Of a DNA stretch of 64,000 bases, positions 1 through 10,074 are shown piece by piece (the first letter of the stretch is position 1; every line of letters starts with the position of its first letter). The translations under genes and the position numbers were made by a program. This DNA is from Chlorops oryzae (taxonomy: Eukaryota > Arthropoda > Insecta > Diptera > Chloropidae). Below the pieces are notes generated by a model. The model saw nothing but the letters and a program-made list of their open reading frames with translations, was not told the origin of the DNA and did no database searches. The stretch is from assembly GCA_020466095.1 (NCBI GenBank), contig CM035806.1, forward strand, positions 54,484,416-54,548,415. The letters are read 5' to 3'.

Positions 1-133
1 TGTGAAAAGCTCTTTTTTTCGAATATCTAACACAGAGATGTTGCCATCTTGAAAAGCATTGCCATGATGTTTGTTAAATGTTTGTGATTTTTATTTGAGT
101 GCTAGAGAGAAAATAAGTGGATTTTTATTTAAT

Positions 134-361
134 CAGGGGTGTCGTAGAATCCGATAGCTGTCGGAATTGGAATTAAAACCGATCGAAATTTCAACAGAAT
201 TTCCAAATTTTGTCGTTTTTGGTTTTGAATCGGAACCATTATCGGGTCTTAATTGCACAGAACCCTATTTTATCCGGCTGTTTATCAGTATACATACATA
301 TATGAAAATTCAGTTGACTAAAATCCAATTCCGACAGCTATCGGATTCTATGACAACCCTG
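134..361. mobile_element. MITE with ~37 bp terminal inverted repeats
   Basis: The left end reads CAGGGGTGTCGTAGAATCC and continues into CGATAGCTGTCGGAATTGG. The right end is its near-perfect reverse complement, ending CTATGACAACCCTG. Between the arms lies about 150 bp of AT-rich sequence with no transposase. The flanking bases are AAT on both sides, so a 3 bp target duplication is possible but not convincing. Superfamily not assigned. Confidence 0.8.
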
Positions 362-744
362 AATAAGCTTTTTTTATAATACGCTTGGTAGTATTGGGCC
401 GAAGAAGAGGGGGACTCAGCTGTTTGAAATCGAATCTATTAAGTAATCTCCACACAAAAATCCTTTAACGGCGTGGTGCTCTTATAATCTTTATAAGCAG
501 ACAGCTGATTTAAGAATACGCCAGCGCGTTAAGGTAGCATTAAGGCACACAATAAGCACACAATAAAAAATAAAAATAAAAACGGCGCTTAAATTATTTT
601 TAAGCTCATATCACAGAAGCTTTGATCAACAACGAAATTCCTTTCGAATTGTTAGCAAGTTTTTTTTACTCAAAGAACTCCCTTCAGTGTGAATTTCGGT
701 TAGATGCAACACGGGTAAAGTTTGGCAAAAAAAAAAACCTCATG

Positions 745-1180
745 AGTGCACGGCGCCTAGAAGCCTTCTACTGAAAATTTGTAAAGATTAATGCAAAGAA
801 TGCAAAAGTGTACAGAAAAAAGAACGAGTTGCATTTATATGTACTTTACTGTACCTATTGATGATGATGATGATGATGATATGAGGGTGGGAGGGACATC
901 AAGTCCCTTGAGAATCAGGCAATTTTTTTGCCCATTTTGCCGTCCCGATGGATGAGGAAGGGGCAAAAGAAAGGAAATGGGAATGTGGAAGGAAAGGAGA
1001 TGAGATGAGACAGGGGTTCAACTCTCACGGATCTTCCTGGTTCTCTTGAGCTAACCAAGAACTGTACCAATTACTTTTCGTTTCGATTCTCTCTCCCCAA
1101 AAATGAGTGCTTTCGAAAAAACCTTTTAGGCTTAGTTTTTTCAATGCACACATATGGGGGCCACCACTGTAGTGTCGTTT
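745..1180. repeat. Dispersed repeat, copy 1 (interrupted)
   Basis: This sequence aligns with 21495-21755. Shared blocks include GCACGGCGCCTA, the stretch around CAGATTAATGCAAA, CCCCAAAAATGAGTGCTTTC, and GCCACCACTGTAGTG near the right end. Copy 1 is split by a 201 bp insertion (860-1060) that is absent from the other copy. The family is not recognised. Confidence 0.75.
860..1060 (-). mobile_element. Short retroposon insertion with (ATC)n tail
   Basis: The insertion is flanked by ACTGTACCTATT (848-859) and ACTGTACCAATT (1061-1072), a 12 bp target duplication with one mismatch. The related repeat copy at 21.5 kb has a single uninterrupted ACTGTACC at this point. The insert begins with a (GAT)n run, so on the - strand it ends in (ATC)n. 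A microsatellite-like 3' tail plus a long target duplication is typical of a 5'-truncated non-LTR retrotransposon or a SINE. No ORF is left. Confidence 0.7.
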
Positions 1181-2332
1181 CTATGCCAAACAAATGATTC
1201 TTGTCAGCACTTATGGTCGGGCCGTATGGTGATATGGCCGGCCGAGCGCCAACGAACGTTTTTGACTAATTGATTTTGAAAATGAAAGCCACAAAACTAA
1301 TGCATCTTTGGCCGAATAAACGCTCAATTCATCTAAGTAAAGACCACTCAAGATCAAGGCTGGCTATTTCAAGACTTTGCTCATTTTACGTTGTTTGATG
1401 TTTTGATTTATATATAAAAAAAAATTTTTTTTTTTTTTTTTAGTTTCATTACATACAATAATTTTTGCCAGAGCGAAGCGTGCATTTGTGTGATGCATGA
1501 AATTTTGATAGTTGAAGGCTTTTACGCAAAAATGTACAAATCCTTGCGGCTGCTCGTGGAGACCAATTTTTTGCTTCGCTTTCGACAAAAAATAATTCAA
1601 AAATTAAATTCGATTTTGAATTTGGATTTTTTATTTTTCTCATTGGGTTTCTTTTATCTTTGCGCGTTGGCTTTTCTATTTATCTCTGTCTTTTATGAGC
1701 GGTGGCTCTGGCTTTCTGCTTTCTGCCTTCCGCCGTCCGCCATCCGCCATCCGATTTTTGCTTTCTTCGGACTACGCAATTGTTTATTGCTCCGCTGTGG
1801 AATGGGCGATTGCAAATGTTTTTGGCATTTTTGCAATTAAATTTTGGCAGCTGTGTAATACCGAAGCAAGGGACAGGGGAGGTCAGGTGTTGTGTTTATT
1901 TATATTTTCATTTTTATTTTCATTTCTGGCTATACAAAGAAAATGTGGCGCGAGGATCGGGCGCATGACCAAAGATCTGCTTCCAAAATTCTTATTATTC
2001 ATTTCATTTGATTTTTGTTTTTTTTTTACCTTTTTGCTTTTGGTTTTTGGTTTTTTTTGTTTTTCTTTCTTTTTTGCAGTGTACACTGTGCACGCCTGCG
2101 GAATTGTCTATTTTTGAAATGACCAAAAGAAAAAAGAAATAAAAACAGGAGGATTTTTTTTTTTATGAGTGATTTGGCGTAGTTAAAATAGGAAAATATG
2201 AATCAAAATTCTGAAAACTCAAAGACTTTCCATTTCCGCAGAAATTTCGAGAGGCTTTCGCATCGTTTTTGCTCGGAACCGATAAAGCGACGCATGGCTT
2301 TTCATTAAAAAAAAAAAAAACATACAAGTATA

Positions 2333-2812
2333 CCCAGCGGAAAATTATCTCCTGCATGCCAATGTCATCAGTGATGTCATCGATGACATATAGGTGACAT
2401 TGTCATGCACGACACTTTGGGGGACATGTCATCGTGGAGGGATGCAGTTCACGAGCTTGAATCTCATTGGCTATTGAAGTTTAAATAAGGTCTTAGCTTC
2501 AATTGAACGTTAGCATGAAGTGGCGTAGATGATGAGTGCTCGACTCATAATCCGAAGAGCGCGGGTTCGATCCCTGGCTGAGGCGAACAAAATTGTTAAA
2601 AATAGAAGAAGAGAGTTTTCAAACTAGTTTCTATAAATTGACATTTAAAGAGAAAAAGAACAACGTGCTGCTCTCAAATGCTTTTTTCGCCATCGCACTT
2701 CCTAGCATGACATTGTCACCGCTGAAGTCCCTGTCAGCTCCTGTGTATATGTCATACAAAGTGTCACCGGAAATAGCATGCATTACGGCATTACGGGACA
2801 TTTCCCGCTGGG
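2333..2812. mobile_element. TIR element carrying a tRNA-like segment, copy 1
   Basis: The element runs from CCCAGCGGAAAA to TTTCCCGCTGGG and is flanked on both sides by TA (2331-2332 and 2813-2814), as in Tc1/mariner-type insertion. The subterminal regions are dense in TGACA/TGTCA palindromes such as TGTCATCGATGACA. The centre holds a tRNA-Met-like sequence. A second complete copy with the same ends is at 19270-19782. There is no transposase, so it is non-autonomous. Confidence 0.85.
2521..2585 (+). other. tRNA-Met-like segment inside the TIR element
   Basis: An A-box-like start (TGGCGTAGATGATGAG), an anticodon loop CTCATAA with CAT anticodon, and an excellent B box (GGTTCGATCCC) occur in tRNA order and spacing. 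The acceptor stem does not pair cleanly. I therefore read this as a tRNA-derived (SINE-like) internal RNA polymerase III promoter, not a functional tRNA gene. Confidence 0.65.
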
Positions 2813-3430
2813 TAGGATTACAAGTCCATACCTCAAAGATAGCGAGAGTCTGTAATGAAAGAGAAAAGCAAACACATTTGAGCAAGATGCAAAACTGGCG
2901 GAGGTGGATTGTGGGTGGTGGGTGATGGGTCAGGAGAACTATGTGCGTTTATTTTCTCAGTCCGGGTTATTGTTTTCCTTAAAGTTAATCGTCTCAACGT
3001 TTGGCCTTTTGACTTTGTAGTTTTCAGAAGCTAGGAAAAGATAGAGAGAAAAATTGCTGCAAAAAACTGTTTGCGTGGAAAAACACTAAATCTAAAAAAA
3101 AAGATAAGGTGGAAGTAAACAAAATCTCCTACATATTTTTGCCACTCTTTAGTCCATTGAGCAAGGCAAGTGGATCGTTGGGGTAATCGGTTAAAGTTAA
3201 TTTTCGACGAGACCCAAAGCCAGAATTTAGGTGTACATTCTTTCACCGAGATCCGTGATCCCGCATACACTGTCCAATGGAATTGTCCATGCTTTTCATG
3301 TTAAGAAATCTCTTAAAATAAATTCATTCAACGGTTTATGAGAACACCGGACTTTCGGTAAGAACCCTTTCAAACTCCAAAAAAAAAAAAACCGACAAAA
3401 ACAAAATTGGCAAAAATGTTTTTTTAAAAG

Positions 3431-3674
3431 CTTAAGACTCGTAGTCTTCAACATAAATTCAACTTTTTGAAGGTTTAAACTTTCAAATGATAGCCTGCAG
3501 GCGAGTTTAAACCATTTTATTAATTTGATATAAAAAGTTTTTGGTAAAAATTCAAATATAGCAAAGGTATTTGATTGAGTTAAACTGGCATGAAGACCAC
3601 AAAGAATACATTCGAGAATTTAAACTTTCGATGTTCTTAAACTGAGTTGAAGACTATGACCCTAAAGGCTTAAG
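3431..3674. mobile_element. Inverted-repeat element, copy 1
   Basis: The left end contains CTTAAG and GTAGTCTTCAAC. The right end contains GTTGAAGACTAT and CTTAAG. The body matches 34035-34254, sharing blocks such as TTCAAATATAGCAAAGGTAT and CATTCGAGAATTTAAACTTT. It is a non-autonomous element and no target duplication is clear. Confidence 0.65.
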
Positions 3675-6365
3675 AAGTTATTAAGGATAATCTTTGAAAT
3701 AAGCAAGCCTGAGATTTCGAAGAATGGATCAGCAGAATTCAGAAAATTCACTAGAATAACTCCTGTAGGGATGCTTGAAAAAAAGAGACTTCAGTTCTTG
3801 GCTTATCACCTTCTGTGGCTATCCGCTTGCTTATGACGGCCGCTAAGCCATACCAGAGAAGCTCAGACGATCGTTCTATCTTTCTGAAGAACGGTGACGA
3901 TAACGATAACAAACGATAAGACCTAATCACTTCGGAGTACGTAAATAACAACTTCTTTAGTTCCCGTCCCGTCCCGTACTCTTTTCGTCCTCTTCATTTC
4001 GCATATTTGTTCCCGTGCCAATCCTGTGTTTCCAACGACGTGATTAAATCAATATATGTACATATGTACGTACTTACGCGTGCTCAATTTTGTAGTGCAG
4101 GTATGTATATCTTGAAAGTGCATATTTTATGCGTTCATGTAGGCTTATGTACATTCAACTGTTTATCTCCGGGGTGGAATAAAGAGTTCCGTCAACTCTA
4201 AAAAAAAAAGAACAAACAAAAATACAAACAAATAAAACACAAAACACAAAACACAAAACAGAAACAGAAACAGAAACAGAAAATAATAAGAAAAAGAAAA
4301 AGGTCATCGGCTCTTATCTTCAGTTTCGCTTTCTTTGGAATTTCTGTTTCTAATTATTAAATTAATACAATAATTAGAAGAAGCAGGAAAAAGTTATTGT
4401 TTTTGCATTTTGTTTTATTCTTATTCAATTTCGAAAATACCATAAAAACAAGATAATGAACAAGTGTATTGTTGTTTAACATAACTCCCTGCCGCGGCGC
4501 CGCACAGTGGGATATTTTCCAGTGGAAAAACACCTATTTTTCGACCATCCAAATTCAAAAATATGTAGTAATGATGAAGTTTTGTCGAATGATGTTAAAA
4601 TAAGAAGAATCAATAGCCGGTTTCTTCAGAAAATAATATTTGATAGGTACGTTAGAAACATGTGCCAAAGTCACAAAATTATTTTGCAACGAAAAAATAT
4701 CGCATTTTCGTTATATATTTTTTACCTAAGATCATATATAAATATATATGTCACTCAGGAGCCGTTTACGTTTTGGCCCTTTTCAACACGGTCTTGGGTA
4801 CCCACCACGGTCTTGGGTACCCACCAAAATTAGCATTTTTCACATAGGTACTCACCAAAAATATTTCTCTCTCGCTCTTTTTTTGCCTGCCAAGTAACAT
4901 CTCTTTCTAACAGGAGCGATACGTCCCGCGAAATATCTATGAGAATGACATATATTGTTATATATGCCTAAAGTTTTCATCGAAATGCGAATACCGTGAG
5001 TACGGGCCCACTTGTGACACTCACTTTGTAGGTTTTAGTTCATAATAATTTTTAGAAAGTAGGACGTTACTCTGAAGGATTTAAGATTTTGAAAACGTGC
5101 TCAGACGTGCTCAGGCTATGACAGGTGTCACGGGCGGGACCGTTTCTCATGGAATTGCTCAAAAATGTTCCTCAAAGCACACGTTTTCTTTTAATATTAA
5201 TAGTTTTTCCTAATAAATTTAACGAATTATGTAGATAGCATGATAGTTAATAAAATATATGGGCATTTTTCATACTGGTAACGTTACACATACATCGTCC
5301 GTTTTTTTGTTTGTTTACATGTTTCTCCTCAAACTTGACGAAACACAATGAAAACACTAATTTTTTTGAACCCTTGTGTTAGAAGCAACTTGACTTGACC
5401 TACAATTCGTTCATTAAAATATTTTTGATTGCACTTATGGCTAAGGAGCTATAAGCGGTCAAAGATTGCTGATAACGTTACAAAACTGTAACTTTTGTGA
5501 AATTTTTTTTCAAAAAATTTTGCAATGTCATATGGAAAAAATAGCTAGTGTACGTTAAGCTTAAAACATTTCAATGACATTCGTAGGTGGCTGGCTTGTC
5601 TGATTTTGATTTAAAACCACTGTTGCTTTGCTTTAAGGGTAATATTTCCCTGAATATCTCAAAAAAGGCCTAAATTCCCTAAAGTTCAGTTTTGAAATCT
5701 TCTAAGAATAAAAACTTGGTTCCATAAGGTCTCACACAATTTTCCCTGACCACTTTTCTGCCCTAAGACTCCACTAAAGATCGTCAATGTCTTTTAATTT
5801 AGGGGAGATTCCCCAAAACTGGCAACAATGCTTAAAACTTTTAGGATATTTTTGTCTTGTCGAAAGTAAGCCTTACGCAAAGTTTTAAAAGGTTCTGATC
5901 AAAAGAAAAAAATTTTCCTCGCCGATCTTCGTTCTTTTATTCGTTTTCTTAGTAATTTCATAAAATACAGGCTCGGTGACAAGTTTCATTGTCCTAAGAG
6001 TAGAGTTGTGTCGTTGTAGTTTTTGCACTCGAATGTATGCAGCGATACCACTGTGCGCTGGTTCGCCGCCGTCTATCAACAGAAACCTCATTGCTAAGGG
6101 CTCTCTGAGTGTTTGTGGAATGCAAAAAAAAAAAAAAAAAAAAAAAAAACAACAAAAACGATAAAAATTCCAGCAAGTAAAGAAAGTGAAAGTAAAATGG
6201 AAATTGATATTAAAATTGAAATGAAGTGGAAATGAGTAAGCACTCAGGATAACAATCTGAGAACAAGTGCACACACATACATATCTATTTTTATTTGTTC
6301 AATTAGATGAATGAGCCCCTCGGTGGATTTGTAGAACTCATTCACTTGTTATTCTTCAATTGCTC

Positions 6366-7338
6366 CCCGGCTGGAAATTGCGTAGAGAAATCTAGTTACT
6401 AGCTAGGGCCTAGCTAGTGCCTAACTAGCGCCTAGCTAAAATTTGCCCAACTAGATAAATCTAGCCTGGCGCTAGTTAAGCGCTAGCTAGAGCCACCCCT
6501 GTAGGGGCGATGACTACACTGAAAAAAATTTTGCATCGTTGTTTCTACGATAGGAAGACATAGAAAAATATAATAGAATCTACGTAAAATACGATAATTT
6601 TTGCTGTAAATCCAATAGTTTCTACTGTGGAAGAATTATGTCCATCATACATTCTACGATGGAAATATCATAAAATCTACGTAAAATACAAAAAGTTCTA
6701 CTGTAAATCTAATAGTTTCTACTGTTTCCCACTTACATATATTGATATAATAAAACTAGCAAGCTGGAATCATATTCCGCGATGATGTTGAAAAATGGAG
6801 AATAAAACAGGCAAGTAAATTTTAGCGAAGAAATGAAGAGAAACTTAAAGTTGGACGCGAACGCGAACCAATAAAACAAGTTGCTTTCGTCGGTCCTTCC
6901 CAAACGTCACGCACAAGCTCTTTCAAGAAATTCCTATAGAATTTTTTTTTTAATTTTTTAAGCATAAAAATATTGGTAAAATCTTTTTTTTCTCAGTTTT
7001 TTAAATACATAATGTAAGTAAATGTTAAATTATTATTTTCAAAAAAAATAATAAAAAGTGTGGAAGTGAACCTCTGCGCTAGAAATTACTACGTTGGCCT
7101 ATCTAGCCGAGATTAACATAACTAGTAAGGCCTACTAATGTAAATTTACTACTTTCCAAAAAAAAAAATAAAAGCTCGCTGGAGCAGGGATCGAACCCGC
7201 GACAAGAAATTACTAGCCGGGCGCTATCTAGCCGAAGCATTAACAAACTAGGAAGGCGCTGGCTAGACTTTACTAGCTAAGCCCAAGATATAAACTAGCT
7301 AGGGCCTAGCTAGCGCCGAGATAGAACTTCCAGCCGGG
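6366..7338. mobile_element. ~970 bp TIR element with CTAG-rich subterminal arrays
   Basis: The outer ends are CCCGGCTGGAA and TTCCAGCCGGG, an exact 11 bp inverted pair. Just inside both ends lie dense CTAG arrays (for example CTAGCTAGGGCCTAGCTAG at about 6400 and 7296). Near 7185-7202 a reverse-strand B box (GGTTCGATCCC) sits in a tRNA-like context. No transposase ORF is present. A tandem duplication lies at 6542-6726. Confidence 0.65.
6542..6726. repeat. Imperfect tandem duplication, ~110 bp period
   Basis: Blocks TTCTACGAT, AATCTACGTAAAATAC, CTGTAAATC and AATAGTTTCTACTGT recur in the same order about 110 bp apart. About 1.7 units are present, inside the CTAG-rich element. Confidence 0.65.
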
Positions 7339-7403
7339 TCTTAAAATAAATCAGTTCTCAAGCACTTTCATGGAAAATACGATTTAGTTTGTACATATGT
7401 CAG

Positions 7404-7545
7404 CATCCCAATTTCTCCCTCTCTCTCACTCTCTTACGCTCTCTCTCTCTCTTCTCTACTTCTCTACTCTTCTCTTCTCTCTCTCTCTCTCTCTCATCTC
7501 TCTCCCTCTCCTCTCTCTCACTCATCTCTCTTTTTCTCTTTCTGT
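7404..7545. repeat. CT-rich microsatellite
   Basis: Almost pure pyrimidine sequence of interrupted (CT)n and TCTC runs. It creates a meaningless Arg/Glu-rich open frame on the other strand. Confidence 0.9.
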
Positions 7546-8785
7546 CTTTGCTATAAGGAAAATTTTTCAATGACCTTAGAGAGCTGTGGATATAGGAAAT
7601 TTTAGTCAGCAGTCGCTGACGATCATTCTCCACCGTACGCTTTAGAACAGCGCTGACCAACCCCGCGTCCACAGGTTTTGTTAAAAGCTTTCTAGCAAAA
7701 TTGTTGGAATATGTAGGTATCCCAAATTAAGAGCGCTTATCTTCGGGCCGACATACATCACATACCGAACATATCAATCCGAATTAATATCAAGTTTATT
7801 TGTATGTGTATGCGTGTGTATGCGTGTGTATGCGAAATTGGTAGAATTCGGGAGAAATTACGCAAACGAATAAGCTCATTGAAATCTATTCAGCTTTCGA
7901 GCCTAAACATCAATTGAATTTCAGGTTGATAACCTCTGCGGTTTGGGGATCTGGGCCCAAACTAAAGTCACATTCTGACATACAACATACATTCATACAT
8001 ATGTAGGAACCTATATACAATCTGCAATCGCAGTGGGATGGCCATAAAAAGAAAAGTAACGATTCCGACTGAATTCCCTATATATGCGTAGACTCTGACT
8101 ACCCGTATATATCCCTTGAACCCTCCTCAAAAGGGACACAAGTCAAAAATCATTTCTATTTCCATTGATGGTTTTATGACAACCAAAAAAAACCAACGCC
8201 GCGAAGAAATTTTCAACTGAATTTCAATTAGTGCACATGGACGGATCCGGAGTTTCATTTACTGGGAGGGGTAGGGGGTGGGCAAGACATAAGCTGTTTA
8301 TTTTATGTGCATTTTCAGATTGTTTTTTGCGTGTATGTACACTGTACAGGTATAGAAAGTGTCTCGTGCTGTCACATCTCTCCTTATATCCCGTAAAATC
8401 TGTACCTGACCCCTGCCATACTGTGATCACGCCCACGATAGTCAATGTTTTATTGAAAACGAAAACCAAAAACAATGATCGAAGCCAAATATCTCGCCCG
8501 GCTGAAGAGATGACAAAACATTTTTATGGAAATCACAAATTTCGGAATTATGTCACTTTTGAAGAATATGTGAAATATTACCGCGCAATAAAAGAAGTTG
8601 CTTAGATTGGGCTCCAAAGATTTTTTTTCAATACCTGTATGCAATATTCTTCGGGAAAAAAGGTCGAGATATTTTGAGAGGCTATAAGAAATGCGAAAAA
8701 ACTGGGGGAAACAGAACCTTCAAACCCCTTCTTCTATAAAAATCACTAGACTATTAAGACACGAAGTCATATCGAAGTCAATTTA

Positions 8786-8944
8786 CAGTGTACTCTCTCC
8801 TTGCGGCCACTCTTCTTAAGCCGACACCCGTCTTAAACGGACACTTTTTGGGAATGCTCTAGTGTTCGTGCCTCTCAAATAGTTTCCTCTCAAGCGGACA
8901 TATTTTTCGTTTCCGTAGGCGTCCGCTTAAGAGAGAGTACACTG
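8786..8944. mobile_element. mariner-like MITE, copy 1
   Basis: The ends CAGTGTACTCTCTC and GAGAGAGTACACTG are flanked by TA on both sides, as expected for Tc1/mariner elements. Length is 159 bp. Internal GTCCGCTTAAGAG motifs recur near both ends. A second copy lies at 37639-37780. Confidence 0.85.
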
Positions 8945-10074
8945 TATTTATTATAATTTTCTGCGGTTTTCAATTTTCCTTTCACTCGTTCACATGACAA
9001 ATGACCTTATCGTGGTGCGAGGCACGTCCGCCGTCCATTATTTTGTTCTCTATACGTTGGAAGGTGCTACAATCAATTTGTGCGAAATTTCGCTGATGAC
9101 TTTTTTCCAATAATTTTTTGGACTTTTTTTTTTAACTTTCCTCTTGCATATTCTTCTTTTGGTATCCACACATATACATTATTTATAATAAAAAAAAAAA
9201 AATATTTTCTTTCCGTTACGGACAGAGACCAACATATCGAAAAAAAAAAAACAACAAAAAATTTTTGCGCGTGTACGAATTTATGAGCCTATGAACACCG
9301 TCTCTCCGTATCGCTGAAAGTGCATGCTATCTGAATTGAAAGCAAGAAATTTTGATTGAAGAAAATTGCCCTAAGAGCCTATAATGATGTTATCAAATCA
9401 AAGCTTAAATCAAAAACAACAAAAACAACAAACAAATAACAACAACGACGATGAGGATGAGGATCTCTAATAGAGTCAAGAGGCAAAAAAGAAAATTGTT
9501 CTCCTACATAAATACATAAGTGCATAAGAGCATGCCGACTGTAGCATGCATGTGGAAGCGTAAAATGCGCAAATTTTTGAGCAAGTGAAGGAGAAACATT
9601 TCTTCAAGCTCTATGGCTCTCTAGGCTCAATGGGCTGATTTTTTTTATAACTTTTTTTTTAATTTACCTTAAGGTCAATTAGCAAAATTTGTGGCGAAAG
9701 AAATTTAACGATCCCTTTCCTGTTTCCCGGCTCTGCAAAGCACTTCCATTCACCCATCACCATTTCTATACAATATCTACAGTATCATATATAATACATA
9801 TGTATGTACGTGCGCATGTGTATGTACATTATGTATTTACGAATCGATGGAAAAGTATTTCGGGAGAGAAGAAAATAATGAATTTTTTTTTTAGCTTGTT
9901 TTTTGTTTTTGTGTTTGTTTTTGTTTTGTTGCACTCTTTCTGCGAAGAAGGCCTAAAAACAGCATTTTTCTTTCTCTTCATCATCATCATCTTCTTCTTC
10001 TTCTTCTTCCTTTTCTTCTGTATTGTAGCTACAATGATGACACTAATCGAGCGTCACGCTATTGTCGTCCACAA

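Larger units (their letters stand above)
1..10074. other. Gene-free stretch upstream of the Gbs gene
   Basis: I see no supportable coding gene here. Open frames are short, AT- or CT-biased, and lack splice context. The stretch contains several inverted-repeat elements (listed separately), a short (GAT)n run near 858, a CT-rich microsatellite at about 7404-7545, and many poly-A/T runs. Unlisted 5' UTR exons of the Gbs gene could lie in it. Confidence 0.6.

Noticed and set aside
2521..2585. Functional tRNA-Met gene
   Set aside because: The internal boxes and anticodon loop are good, but the acceptor stem does not pair and the segment lies inside a repeated mobile element.
4490..4515. CCGCGGCGCCGCACAGTGGG motif and an inverted relative near 34003-34022
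   Set aside because: They look like the ends of some transposon (CCCACTGTGCG), but only single ends were visible, so no element could be defined.
7400..7672. Arg/Glu-rich open frame on the - strand
   Set aside because: Produced by the CT microsatellite. It has no domain and no gene structure.
8231..8605. 124-codon frame ending in a Tyr/Lys-rich segment
   Set aside because: The last 30 residues look somewhat protein-like (YVTFEEYVKYYRAIKEVA), possibly a transposase remnant. I recognise no family, and the rest is repeat-like.
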